A DNA stretch of 64,000 nucleotides from Epiperipatus broadwayi (GCA_028023455.1 JAQFVV010000020.1:6743092-6807091); one strand, 5' to 3'. Counted from the first letter of the stretch, positions 46,587 to 57,528 are shown. Translations and numbers: made by a program. The notes: a model not told the origin generated them from the letters alone.

Positions 46587-46644
46587 CGCATATATTACAT
46601 ATATAAATGCAGATATAAGCTTGTACAATGTATTAAAATAGATT

Positions 46645-48305
46645 ATGCAGAATATGCACGTGAAAACACACACACAATTTGATTTAAACACGCATTTTAA
46701 CTATTCTTCACATTGATGCTTTTCGTATTTTTTTTTGTTAAATTGTTTTTTTTTTTAATGTAGATTTTAAAATGTGTTTTTGATTTAATAACCTAATTAA
46801 TTTAATGATTAAACGATTATAATTCTTCATGTCGCAGCTCTAATACCACAGTACCAATTGCTTCGCAATGAAATTTATATGAGTAAAGTCGTGGAAATTT
46901 TTTAAAATCCCAATAGCATGAATGGAAATATGTAAATTGAATTAATTAAATACTATCAAAAAAATGTTATTAAAAAAAAACTCTTGATAGTCTCTACCAA
47001 AAAACTTTGAGGAAAACAAGGATAAAAAATAAAAGTTTAAAATAGTATATCTACTCCTATATCTTAAGTAAGTATTAAGCTCTCAAGATGTATTTCATTC
47101 ATACTGAAATGTCAGCCGCTTATTATTTTATTTTCATAGAATTACATATGTGAATAGATACGTTTTCATTCAGCTTCAAAATAAAACAATTGATAACAAT
47201 ATCAAACTGAAATTTTTTCAGGATATAAGCACAGATTCTAATATTAGTCAAAATGGTTTTTAACTATAATTAAAAAATCTTGTGCAAACATTGCTTATTA
47301 ATGAAAATATTATATGCGTATTAAAATTAATACCAATTTATTTTATAATTTTATACAGCTAATTATAAAAAAGCAAAATATTTATTTAATTTTAATTCAA
47401 GATTCATCCATCTATCTATCCATTTATCTCTTTATTAAAGTGAAGATTTGACAAGTAAATAATGTGAGCATTTATTTCAAATCCAGCATTGTATTCATTT
47501 GCTTGTCTGTATAAAATATAATATTGCCATTTTGACTGGATTCCACCTGGAATCTTCCAGATAGTAGAAGGTATTCAGGGAGGTTGAAGAGATTCCCAAA
47601 AATAAACAATTATTTGATTTTTGAGAATTTCTGCAACATCATTAAATTCCTTCTATTATCTAGCAGATAGGTAATGATTCCTATCAAAATGTCTAAATAC
47701 TAATATTAATAACAAAAATTGTGTGCATGTCTAAATCAAAATATATATGCACACATACATATTTGTTCAAATCACTAGTGTTATTTTTATAGCATGGATA
47801 TATTGTTATTATATTTCTTTATCCTAATGACTAATATTCACACTAAACATAAATTATTATTTCTTAAACGGAGATAAATAATTTAGTTTAATATTAAAAA
47901 TTAAATACATCTAACTATTAAAAATCAACACATGACTTTCTCAAAGTGTTTTAAGACATTCTTTAGACCATAAATTAAGAATGATATAATTTTTTAAATA
48001 AAAGTGTACTCACTCAAAATAAAAATTAAATTTTCATGTGATTCAAAAAATGTTACAAAGTCATATTTTAAGAATGAAAACTAATTATTAATATGAAGTA
48101 ATAAAAATTATGATAGTATCTAAAATGCTAGCATATGTGATAATGATGCTAGAAATCTGAACTGATATAACAACCATTAGATAAATACGAACAATAGCAA
48201 TAAGATATTGGATATGTGATTAATCTAGGCCATGTAAATAACAGTTTAATAAAAAAAATATTATAATGATTGATTACATTTTTCCAGTACTTGAGTTATA
48301 TGTTT
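46645..48305. other. AT-rich interval, nothing recognised
   Basis: No motif-bearing frame or family repeat was seen. Confidence 0.5.
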
Positions 48306-48311
48306 AAATAA

Positions 48312-48602
48312 TTAAGGTGTTACTGACCTTATTAAAAAAATTAAAAGATTGAAATGGAGTTGGGCTGGACATATTTCTAGAAGAGATGATAATAGATGAA
48401 CAATTGAAATTTTAAACTGGATTCCAAAAGATTGTAAAAGACCCAGAAAGAGACCACATGTGAGATGGATGGATGAAATAAGAAAATGTGCAGGGGTGTT
48501 GTGGAGAAGAGAAGCTAAAGATCGGAGAAGATGGATTAAACTTGGAGAGACCTTCATCCTGCAGTGGATTGATAATGGTTGATGATGATGATGATGATGA
48601 TA
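48312..48602 (+). mobile_element. RTE retrotransposon 3' end, 5'-truncated
   Basis: The plus-strand reading starts VTDLIKKIKRLKWSWAGHIS, continues RRDDNRWTIEILNWIPKD and RPHVRWMDEIRKCAG, then WRREAKDRRRWIKLGE, and ends LQWIDNG before TGA and a TGATGATGAT tail (48580-48600). This is the classic C-terminus of RTE/Bov-B-like polyproteins. One frame is kept nearly to the end (one slip near 48550), so it is the youngest RTE copy here. The minus-strand open frame 48312-48800 is its shadow. Confidence 0.92.
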
Positions 48603-48637
48603 TTTATATTCATATTTTTGTATTATGTTGTAGTTCT

Positions 48638-48800
48638 GAAGAAGATTTCTGGGGCAATCAAAACTGTAAAAGTGTATGGTAAATAAAGCATTATATAACA
48701 GTAGTAAAGTGCATGGATGGTATGAATGTTGGATAAGATTTTGTTTAATAATTATAGATGCATTTGGTTGTGTGAGAGAAAGAAATATCATACTAACCAA
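48638..48800 (+). repeat. Unclassified repeat F with a CTGAAGA-hairpin core
   Basis: CTGAAGAAGATTTCTGGGGC, AATC, AAAAC, then TGTAAAAGTG and a 130-bp body. A second copy is at 59697-59870. The CTGAAGA, hairpin, AAAAC layout looks like a worn PLE-type hammerhead, but no cleavage triplet or stem I is seen. Confidence 0.5.
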
Positions 48801-48804
48801 CTTG

Positions 48805-49495
48805 TTTTATAGAATGTGTTAAGAAAACAAATGAAAACACACTATCACAGAAATATCATTTATCAGGACTGAGCATTGCATTATTTAAATATATATGCAT
48901 GTGAAAATTTGGAAGGTTAGTACAGGTAGCTTCTATTTATTTCAAAATCCTGATTTCAAAGTTAGTTTGTATTAAAAGTTTTTGGAAATACACAAAATTA
49001 TTTAAATACAAATTTGTATGATTTGGTAAAATAGAAAATGTTTAAAAAGTAAACCTTAAAATAATTTATTAGCAAATATTCCTTTAAAGAACTAATTAAA
49101 AAAAAAAAAAAAAATTTAGATTTATTATGTATATTTACTGGATTCTGAAAAAACGTTTCATTGGTAAAGGCAGGAATTTGAATATTGTTCTACAGTAAAA
49201 GTTACACTATTTCTGTATAATGTAAATGTGATAATAAAAAGAGAGATGCTTAAAATTTGTTTAATTTATTAGTAAATATATAAATTGCTTTTAAAAAATC
49301 AATGGGAAAAAACTTTTAAATCATTACCTCCTTACAGATATTTAAAATTTTGCATTATTAAATTTCAAAAAATTCATAGTAAACACTGAAGCTGTTTTGT
49401 ATACTTTTTAAAAACCTTGTCTACTGTAATTGCTTTATTAAAAATTATTTTTCTGATGAAATTTTAAAAATAAATATTTAGTGTAAAATTGCAAG
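48805..49495. other. AT-rich interval, nothing recognised
   Basis: A 17-bp A run at 49098-49114. No gene. Confidence 0.5.
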
Positions 49496-49500
49496 CTTTT

Positions 49501-49605
49501 TTCATATGTCATAGCATCGGCCGGGACGCGAACCCACACCCATCTGCAACCAACTACTTGCTTGCAAGGCGGGTGCGATGACCTCTCGGCTAACAACGCT
49601 TGGTG
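49501..49605 (-). repeat. Family B tRNA-derived SINE, well-preserved copy
   Basis: In sense (minus) direction: TTAGCCGAGAGGTCATCGCA (box A), GCCTTGCAAGC, an extended variable region, GTGGGTTCGCGTCC (box B), GGCCGATGCTATGACATATG. It keeps eight or more CpGs, whereas the 18.7-kb copy has lost most of them, so this is the younger insertion and the genome probably methylates CpG. Confidence 0.88.
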
Positions 49606-49609
49606 TGAG

Positions 49610-50230
49610 AATAAATAACAAATAAACTGATGTGACTTTAAAGAATTCAATTTTTTCATAAAAAGGAATTGAATTTCTCTTTAGAATGATTTAATTTAGT
49701 ATGGACATTAAAACTGTCACTATTTTTCCCAATTTTCTTTTTTAAAAATAAACTTTTAACAATAAAACAACAATGTTTTGATTTTGACTATTATACAGAA
49801 TTGTGAAAAATTATTTACAGATAAATTAAATTTCTTCATAAAAAGTTTTATAAATAAGATATTGAGTTGCACATTACTCACCTCAAATGACTGACTTAAC
49901 TATGTTTGGACATTAAAACATTATTTTTTACCTTACTTTTTTTTTTTTGAAAATGAACTTTTAGTATAAAATCACAAATATTTTGATTTCAACTGTCATG
50001 TTGAATTGCAAATAAATAATATTCATATAGCATGTGAATAATTTAAAGTTTTGCAGAAAAGTATATGTTAAAGATACTATACTCTTCAAATGCATGCTTT
50101 TGATTTCCTTTAAGCTAAACAAATCATTTTAAAAACAAAAGGCACCAGAACAAATATGGTGCAGCTTTTTAAATCAAGATACTAATAGAATTGCAAATCT
50201 TTTTTATGCATTAACATAGATAAACGCTTT
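49610..50230. other. AT-rich interval, nothing recognised
   Basis: No motif-bearing frame was seen. Confidence 0.5.
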
Positions 50231-50236
50231 TGATCT

Positions 50237-50348
50237 CATTTTTTAAATATTCAACTTTTTCATTGATATATATATATTATGAAAATTGTGGTCATTTTTT
50301 AAATATTCAATTTTTTCATTAATATATGTATTATAAAAATTGTAGTCT
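50237..50348. repeat. Two-copy tandem duplication, 56-bp unit
   Basis: CATTTTTTAAATATTCAANT occurs at 50237 and 50293. Each unit ends AAAATTGTNGTC. Local duplication in AT-rich DNA. Confidence 0.8.
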
Positions 50349-50734
50349 TGTGAAATTTTTGTGATATTCTGTCTGATCCAAAATTAATTGAAAAAAATGG
50401 TTTGGAATTAATGCGGTTTATAATAACAGAAATGTATCTCTATTATGAATAACTCAGAGATTATCATAAATTATAAAGATAAGCAATAGATATTGTTAGT
50501 TTCTGAGAAGAAATGTATACTATGTGAAGAGAAAAAACAAACAAAGTTTGCTATTCTAGGAAAAACGATAGACAAATTGGAGTATACACTGTGTTTAACC
50601 AAGAAGGAAGTTTTAGAAATAATACTTCTGTGATTAAGTCAAACAAATTTTCTACTTTGGGGAAATATATATATATATATTCTAGTTCACTTGCATGTAT
50701 AGTAAAATTGTCCGCAAAGCTGTGTATTATTACC

Positions 50735-51000
50735 AAGTAAATAAATAAGAATGAGTGTATTCCAGAAAACCCCACAATCATGTGCAGAGAGAGACATGAC
50801 CTCAAAAGAAAAGTCAAGGAAGCCTTCATCATCTTCAGAGACAAAAATGCCATAAACAGGAAAGACACATGCTATTTTTTTTCGAGAAAATGAAATGTCT
50901 AGCATATTTAGCATAAATTTGCATATTGTTAACTGTATTAGCAGTCAAGTTATGATTATGAAGGCTGGACCCTTCAAAAACACTGAGCTTATTCATTCTT
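50735..51000 (+). mobile_element. Penelope-like element fragment, same lineage as 30.6 kb
   Basis: The plus-strand reading gives RERHDLKRKVKEAFIIF and KNAINRKDTCYFF, the C-terminal helix (with nuclease Glu) and NRRD-type end of a GIY-YIG endonuclease. It ends in AATTTGCATATTG, homologous to the 3' region after 30910. The upstream part, including YIGET, is not recognisable. The minus-strand open frames 50551-50914 are shadows. Confidence 0.8.
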
Positions 51001-51004
51001 ATTT

Positions 51005-52210
51005 ATTTATTTAGTAACAATATACAGCTTTGAGGACAATTGCACTACACATGCAAGCAAACTAAAATAATGCTTCTGTAAAACAATGATAGATTGTTAA
51101 TAAACAGACATTAAGGCTTTTAAGTGATTCAATGTTTATTCAGTATTTAACTAATGAGAATTAAATAAAAAGTTTGAAAACATTTTGGGAAATATATTTA
51201 TAAATAACTATATAATTATAATGAGGAATTGAAATGTGACAAAGATAGAAAGAGAAAATAAAATTGTAGAGTATTATATATATGATGTGATAAAAATAAA
51301 ATATATTTTTGTAAAAAAAAAAAAAGAAAATATAGGAATAATGAATAATTTGTTTATGAATCACAAAAAGATATACAGAAATTTCAGATGAAATTAATAT
51401 ATTTCATTTAGGTTATATATTGACTCAAAGTAGACTTCAGAACAGTAATAAAAAGCCCACACATTTTCTAGTGCTGAGATAAATGTAACATAATAAAAAA
51501 AATGAAACAAATATTTAAAATATGAAAAGGAGATATTTGTTGTTTTTGTTGTTGTTGTGTTAAAACATAATTGCAAATATAAAAATAGATTATAAAAGAA
51601 GTGGAAAGCCATGGGTTAGCATGAGATGATTAATAAAGGAGTAGAGGAAAAATTACTGAAGAAGATAAAAGTAATATATAAAAATGTGATACCATTGAAT
51701 AGATAACAATATGCCAAAAAACAAATTCAGTATTTCTTTGAAATGAACAGTGAAAGAGAATATATTATTCATTGAATTGATTAATTGCTCATGATAAAAT
51801 TTTAAGTATTTTTTCTTCCTTATTTCACTTTATAGTTAGAATAGATAAAAACAGTTACACTGACTAATAATTGGACAATTATATTTAAAAAGTTTGATAG
51901 TTTTACTTGGAATTAAGTTCCACATCATGAGCATACCTAAATGAATGTGATGATCATTATATATGAAATCCTCCCAAATTATGTAAATAAGACTTAATAG
52001 TAAACTGAACATAAAAATGCTGAATATATATTTGGATTAATATATAATAGAATAAAATATTGCTTGATGAAATAAGCAGGATCTTAGAAATAAAGTAATT
52101 ATTGTTGAAAAAATGGTAAATTTGTTATTAAAGAAAGAGATTATATTGAGTCTATAAATAATCAAAATAAGAGTCATAGATCACATGATCCTATTCTCTT
52201 AAGCTTGTAA
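51005..52210. other. AT-rich interval, nothing recognised
   Basis: No motif-bearing frame was seen. The opposing open frames here are driven by low complexity. Confidence 0.5.
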
Positions 52211-52213
52211 GTT

Positions 52214-52503
52214 ATAAACAATGAGGATTGCCAATTCCTCAACAAGCTTTGTGACAAATGTTTAGCTAGAGAAAGCATTTAAAATATCTCTTTCAGGACT
52301 CCTCCCCCCCCCAAACCTCTGACCATGGTTTCATGCTCTGGCACTTTTTATATAGGTACTAGTCTCTGAGGAGTGCCAGAGCATGAAACTATGGTCAGAG
52401 GTTCGGGGGGGGGGGGGGGCTGACAGAGATATTTTAAATGCTTTCTCTAGCTAAGCATTTATCACAAAGCTTGTTGAGAAATTGGCAATCCTCATTGCTT
52501 ATT
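52214..52503. repeat. Long palindrome, about 130-bp arms with a 28-bp loop
   Basis: Arms 52214-52344 and 52373-52503 are complementary over almost their full length (for example CAATGAGGATTGCCAATT and TCTCTAGCTAAGCATTTATC). The largest difference is the mononucleotide tract: a C run of 9 at 52310-52318 faces a G run of 14 at 52405-52418. The arms otherwise differ at roughly 6-8 positions, so this is a recent inverted duplication or a foldback element. No relative was found in the window. Confidence 0.9.
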
Positions 52504-52504
52504 A

Positions 52505-53080
52505 TATTGAGTCATTTGTATGAAGAAATAATTAATTTTTTTTGTTTTAATTGGTGCTAAATAATATAGAAAAATATTGATTGTAAAAGCAGTAGAGGTT
52601 GGAGATTTGAAGACACAGAACTGACATGATTCCAGTAGAATTGGTAGAGGGGAAGGTTTAAAAGATGTCTATAATGTAATTAGTGATTCAAGAAATCAAT
52701 TACTGGATATTCAGGAAATATAATTTCATTAAAAAATTCATTAATTTATTCATTGTTAAGCTGATATCTTTTTGCAAGCACAAAATGTTTGACATTTTAA
52801 TGTGTTGGGTATCTGAGCATAGTGTCAAAGTAATGACCCTCAAGAGTTGAAGGATTTATAACACAGTTCTCAGATGACCATAGTGCTTAAAGTTTTTGAA
52901 GCAATTTTCAGCTACAACTGAAAATCTACATTTAGATCATTTGAATAAAGCTGTTGTTATGAATTATCACTTGAATATTCAAATATTACACAATCAACTG
53001 AACAATTAATCCTACAATTGTTTAACATTTTTAATTTATTTATAAAACACCAAAACAGTTAATAAACAATAAAATACCCC
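52505..53080. other. AT-rich interval, nothing recognised
   Basis: No motif-bearing frame was seen. Confidence 0.5.
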
Positions 53081-53084
53081 TTGT

Positions 53085-53580
53085 TGATGAAAGACTCATG
53101 ATTTATAGCAGGGGTGGCCAACTTTTGTGTTCATAAGATCTATCTTTTATTTTAAAAATGTGTTGTGATTGACTTGTTGTCATAGGCATAGTCTAAGTGG
53201 AGGGAGGTGTGAAATATATACTATTTTTATATATCTACCTAGTAAAAAATAATTATTTAATGGGCCAAAAAACTCATTATTAATTCAAATTAGCTACATT
53301 AAATCAAGGTTTAAAATATTATTTTCAATAATGATACGGCTTAATGGACTAATTAGAATAAAAACAAAAATGACAAAAAAAAAACCTTGAAAATCTTGAC
53401 TTAATTTGTTTCACTCGTTACCCAACAGCTCTTGCAGATTTGGCTTTGCGACGGTGGATCATGATTGACTTGTTGGACACCCCTGATTTATAGCATTTTT
53501 TTGCGGTTATATATTAGACTGTTTCCTTTATCTAATCAAAATTGTTAAATATTTTTAGAAAAATTCATTTCTACTTAGTT
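53085..53580 (-). repeat. Repeat family A 3' part, split by a hAT insertion
   Basis: The antisense 3' part of family A is interrupted at ATTTATAG by the element at 53109-53485, and continues GCATTTTTTTGCGGTTATAT ... TTTTTAGAAAAATTCATTTC. It forms an inverted pair with 53757-54003, like those at 12 kb and around the 25-kb PLE. Confidence 0.65.
53109..53485. mobile_element. hAT miniature element (second family)
   Basis: A 377-bp element starting CAGGGGTGGCCAAC and ending GTTGGACACCCCTG (13 of 14 terminal positions complementary). It is flanked by a perfect 8-bp target duplication ATTTATAG (53101-53108 and 53486-53493). The interior has no open frame. It shares the CAGGGGTGG start with the 9.3-kb element but no internal sequence. 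Confidence 0.92.
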
Positions 53581-53756
53581 ATAATTTATGATTTGCAATA
53601 GAAACAGTGTTACAATTATTATTAGTCTTTTTTTTTTGATCTTCTGGAATGATTAGTGAAAGTTAATGTAGCAATAATATCTATAATCTTTATATTTATG
53701 AATATTAAATTTAGAGTGATGTTACAACTATCTAAATCTTTGATGGAATAGTGTAA

Positions 53757-54003
53757 TTGATTACAGCATTACTTAAAATTCAGTATTCACAAATTTAAAA
53801 ATCATTGGTTCAATTCCTATGCTAGCTGTCACTGATCAGGCCACCTACACTTGAAAAAAAGAAAAAAATAAGAATATGATTTGTCAATAGTAACGTGTAT
53901 ATTATCACTAATAGTTGTGTGTATTTAGAAAAGTATTAACAAAATGTGATTTTTTAAAAAAAAAATTAATAATTAAATTGGATGATGGAATAGACCAACT
54001 TAT
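53757..54003 (+). repeat. Repeat family A copy (sense), diverged
   Basis: AAATTCAGTATTCACAAATT, box-B-like GGTTCAATTCC (about 53807-53817), a worn core near 53850 and the AT-rich end GATGATGGAATAGACCAAC. It is older than the 24-27 kb copies. Confidence 0.75.
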
Positions 54004-54172
54004 AATCTCAAAATTTTTCTTTTATTTATTTATTTTGTAGTATAATGATAAATTGCTCAATGACTTTGAAGAACTATTAGAATACTTTGATTTTTGTTTT
54101 GTTATTGAAAGGGAGAAATAACCCTTCATTGACTTAAACAAATTTAGAATCTGAAAATTTAAGATATCCCTC

Positions 54173-54181
54173 CCCCCCCCC
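54173..54181. repeat. C homopolymer (9)
   Basis: CCCCCCCCC run in AT-rich surroundings, part of a set of G/C mononucleotide tracts in the window (7812, 52310, 52405, 54173, 55080, 60920). Confidence 0.8.
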
Positions 54182-54248
54182 ATAAATATTAATAAAATGT
54201 ATTATATAACTATTAAATACAATTTTCAGCAATAAATAAAGTATCAGA

Positions 54249-54470
54249 CAACTTTATATATATATAAATAATTTTATCAAGTTTTCTTTTATATGTCAAA
54301 TGCATTGACTGGGACAGTTGCTTGAAAGGCAGTTATGCTAACCGCTAGGCCACCACCACAACTTTATATATATAAATAATTTTATCAAGTTTTCTTTTAT
54401 ATGTCAAATGCATTGACTGGGACAGTTGCTTGAAAGGCAGTTATGCTAACCGCTAGGCCACCACCGCTTG
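54249..54470 (-). repeat. Tandem duplication (108-bp unit) containing family B SINE
   Basis: Two almost identical units: AACTTTATATATATAAATAA ... TGTCAAATGCATTGACTGGG ... GGCCACCACC (periodicity 108, from 54301 to 54409). In antisense each carries GGTGGCCTAGCGGTTAGCAT (box A) and CTGCCTTTCAAGCAACTG (anticodon-arm position), but box B is degenerate. A third unit begins and decays after 54470 (ATTTTATCAAGTT). Confidence 0.85.
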
Positions 54471-54474
54471 ATTA

Positions 54475-54940
54475 ATTTTATCAAGTTCAATAATATAAGT
54501 TTGTGGTGCAACATATAGAAGTAATTTTACTAAATTTTTAGCATTCCGTTTGATAGTTATGAAATGAAACTAAAAAGGAGAATGCAGGTCAATATTATTA
54601 GCATGCAATAAGCCACAAATCTGGTCAAATAAAACATAAGGCAACAGAACCCCACCCACCAAAATCTGAGCATTTGTGCAAATAGTTTCCCACAGAAATC
54701 TGATTTGCTGTCACTCAAATGATTAAGTTCACTTACAATTATATTATAAAGACTGGGGTTTTTAAAGAATAACAAATGTCCACATTTTTAATCATAAACT
54801 TTATAAATAATCGCACAATATAAGGTTTTTTCCCCTGCACTTATTCTCATGTTGAAATTATTTAAACAGAAAATAGTTGATGCATTTTAAAAGCATAAAA
54901 AATTAAATTAATCGTTCTAAACTTGTTACACATTGTCAAA
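54475..54940. other. AT-rich interval, nothing recognised
   Basis: The minus-strand open frame 54557-54775 is hydrophobic and motif-free. Confidence 0.5.
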
Positions 54941-54944
54941 CGTT

Positions 54945-55022
54945 GGTGGCCGAGTGATTAGCACAGCTGCCTTACAAGCAGTTGTCCCGGGTTCGCTTCC
55001 AGAGCTTCTTTTTTTGGTCAAG
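54945..55022 (+). repeat. Family B tRNA-derived SINE
   Basis: TTGGTGGCCGAGTGATTAGC (box A), a stem-loop CTGC-CTTACAA-GCAG in the anticodon-arm position (loop TAC, valine-like), and GGGTTCGCTTCC (box B). The T stem and acceptor stem do not form, so it is a tRNA-derived SINE head and not a functional tRNA. The normal family tail is missing. Confidence 0.8.
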
Positions 55023-55024
55023 TT

Positions 55025-56285
55025 AGTTAACCAATCAATATTAATCAGTAAATAGTAACTTAGCTATTCTTAGCTAGATGGGGGGGAGGGCAAAAAATAT
55101 CAAAACACTCACTTCCCTTCAATTAAAATGTCTGGCAAGAAATACCTTCCACTTCACTATTCTTGTAAACTGCAAAATAATTAAAATCATCTAGAATATG
55201 TTGATAATAATCTACTATTTATACTTAATTAAACATCTTTAAAAATCATTTTTAAGATTTATTTTAATAAACAAATTTTTTTTAACTATTTTGTCTTGAA
55301 CATTAAAATTATGTTATTTTAACAAAATAAATAAAATAAATATCTACTCTAATTATGTTTTTTTATTATTATTATTATTATTCAAATTAATATGTGTTGG
55401 AAAGTCTTTATGCAAATTTTAAAATGTTTCTTATTATTATAGCAATCAAAAAGCACTTACGAAATTATGAAGCTAAGAATTAATTTATTTTTTGCATTTT
55501 TATAAAAAAAATTACATGCTTTGTGAGCATATTTGCTGTGTATAATTACTTACTCTAATTACTAATTAGAACAATCTTTAACTAGATCATTATTATCACC
55601 TAATTAATATAATGTTTAACTAAATAATCGCTTTGGCTAATTAGTATAACGACTTATGGCTAATTATTATAAGTACTGTAGTCTGAAATCACTATTATAA
55701 TTATCATTTTAAAAAATTAAAAAATGGACAATTTTGTAACTACTTATATAAGGCGGTCTTTTTTTTTTCACAAAGTTTTACAAAGCAAATTCTATTGAAA
55801 GAAAATCATTTTTATGGTTAAGAGAAATTTGAAAATCTATATAAAGTAAATTTTATCAAGAGAAAATCATTTTTATGATTAAAAAGATTTTTGAAATTAT
55901 TAATAGTCATTATATTAACCCTTTCTAGTTGTATTTTAACTAAATATATATATATCATCTGCAAACATTAGTAGTCATTCCTTAAAGAATATATCCAATA
56001 TATCTTTTTTTTTTTTAAAAAAAAAAAAAGACAAAAAAAAAAACAAAGACAAAATAGCGAAAAGTTAAAAGTGAGTTTCGGACACAATTGAAATAAAACA
56101 ACATTATAGTCAAATTTATATTTATCCATCATTAAAATGTGAGTTTCATAATGACTGCGCAAACTAATCAAAATACCGCAAATATGCGCACATACATCAG
56201 ACTCTGGTCATTTAATTTATATGACATCTTGCAAAGCAGCCTTTTAACTTCTGTACCAAATATTTCTTTTTAAAGGATTTTTATA
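55025..56285. other. AT-rich interval with microsatellite runs
   Basis: G-rich run at 55080-55090, TTA units at 55366-55382, T/A run at 56006-56042. No gene. Confidence 0.5.
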
Positions 56286-56287
56286 CA

Positions 56288-56478
56288 CTGTACAGGCTTA
56301 CACACACCTGCACATATATAATGTAATATATAAGGAATTCGAACTCGGACTTTTACACAACCCTCAATTCTCCATGTCATCTCATATTGCTGACCCACCT
56401 GATCACACACATGTTGAAAAGTTAAATAATCACCAATACATGTATTTCATGCTAAACCAGCACTCATCAGTTAGCCCT
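56288..56478 (-). repeat. Family C hammerhead SINE (minus strand), 5'-truncated
   Basis: In sense (minus) direction: the hammerhead core from 56470, TTATTTAACTTTTCAACATG, a tRNA-like region, box B GAGTTCGAATTCC (about 56336-56348), and the end GTGTAAGCCTGTACAGTG. It lacks the outer half of stem I because it begins at the core. Confidence 0.82.
56430..56475 (-). ncRNA. Hammerhead core, stem I truncated (family C)
   Basis: CTGATGA (complement of 56464-56470), stem II GTGCT/AGCAT, GAAA, stem III ATA/TGT and triplet GTA are intact. The upstream strand of stem I has been lost (flank reads GGGCTAA). Confidence 0.72.
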
Positions 56479-56489
56479 TTGCTTAATTA

Positions 56490-57235
56490 TAGTTGTCAAT
56501 TGCATTTTATTAGTGCCATATTAAACAATAGTGCAATATTTAGAAATGTAATACTTATGTTCATATGCCACTCAATCTATTATGATATGCTTACGTAATA
56601 GTATATAGTATATATAATAAATGTTTTAATTCTTCATTCATTTCTTTATTTCCTCATGCACTGATTAATTCTTATATAACAATTAAACAAATACTCATTT
56701 CATTATAATGGTCTAGCACAGGTTGATGAATTCAACCTGTAATAAAATATTATAAAACAAATCTAATAAACTACCCTGTAATTACTATCTAGTAATGTGC
56801 ATGAGCTTTAAAAGAGGACTTTACTTCCTTATACCTAATTCCATAGACAACTAAATAGATGACGACACAAAATATATATTCATAATTTTAGGCCAGAATT
56901 GATTTATTGGTTTGCTTGTGAATCATTTCATCTCAATATTTGGTTTGCTTTTGTAGTAATAACTACACAGACATCAATTACATAAAAATATAAAACTTAT
57001 TAACAATGTTCATATTGTATAGCTATACGTGACTTCACACAGCATATTCTATAATATATTTTTAATTCAATAAATTTACACCTTTTTAATATCACTTGAT
57101 TTCCAATGTCAGCAATCATATCTATGCCTTCATTATCTTTAATAATCTTAAGTCTTATTTTAATCTATCTAAGTCTTTAGATCTTAAATTTTTTTCAATA
57201 AATGTGTATACTAACAGAACAAATATTTACATTTA
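56490..57235. other. AT-rich interval, nothing recognised
   Basis: No motif-bearing frame was seen. Confidence 0.5.
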
Positions 57236-57239
57236 TCTA

Positions 57240-57475
57240 TTATATTAATAAGCCAATAAGCTGATACACATGCGCTTTGCAGATGTCACAATATAAATGA
57301 ATACTCCCACTTTTTCAAACCCAAGATAAAGTCTTTAAGAAAATATAGAATGAATCCACCTTTATTTTCGATCCAACTGTATATGTATGGGCAAATCTGA
57401 AGTGTTTGAAATAAAGAGTGTGAAGTTATTAATTGATCACTTTAAATTACTTTTCTACATCGTAAATGAATGACG
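57240..57475 (+). mobile_element. MITE copy, left member of an inverted pair
   Basis: TATTAATAAGCCAATAAGCT ... CGTAAATGAATGACG is the inverted complement of 57615-57851 with about 5% difference by eye. The terminal 80 bp seen in the right member are missing on this copy's left side. No coding. Confidence 0.82.
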
Positions 57476-57528
57476 CCAATGAAATTTCTAGAATTTACTA
57501 TATGTCATTCTTATAATTAAACATATGT

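Larger units (their letters stand above)
46420..46640 (+). repeat. Family C hammerhead SINE, most complete copy
   Basis: It runs from ATATATGTGTGGAGATCG through the hammerhead (46438-46496), the spacer TTATCTTTTCAACATGTGTG, a tRNA-like region beginning GATCAGGTGAGTCAGCAATA, box B GAGTTCGAATCCC (46574-46586) and the end GCTTGTACAATGTATTA. A ribozyme followed by a Pol III-type box B on the same strand is the defining layout of the family. There is no open frame. The likely life cycle is Pol III transcription, ribozyme cleavage and borrowed reverse transcription. Only the motifs are seen. The cycle is inferred from schistosome Sm-alpha repeats. Confidence 0.85.

Noticed and set aside
48312-48800. 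162-codon minus-strand open frame, the longest in the window
   Set aside because: Antisense shadow of the RTE C-terminus and its TGATGA tail, which is read on the plus strand as a histidine run in the shadow frame.
49501-49605. tRNA gene on the minus strand
   Set aside because: Box A and box B are good, but the spacing has an over-long variable region and no acceptor stem. It shares its tail with the copies at 18.7 and 40.2 kb.
50551-50914. Two minus-strand open frames
   Set aside because: Antisense to the PLE endonuclease fragment on the plus strand.
54945-55022. tRNA-Val-like gene with anticodon TAC
   Set aside because: The anticodon arm forms, but the T stem and the acceptor stem do not. 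Sister copies share the same non-tRNA features, so it is a SINE head.
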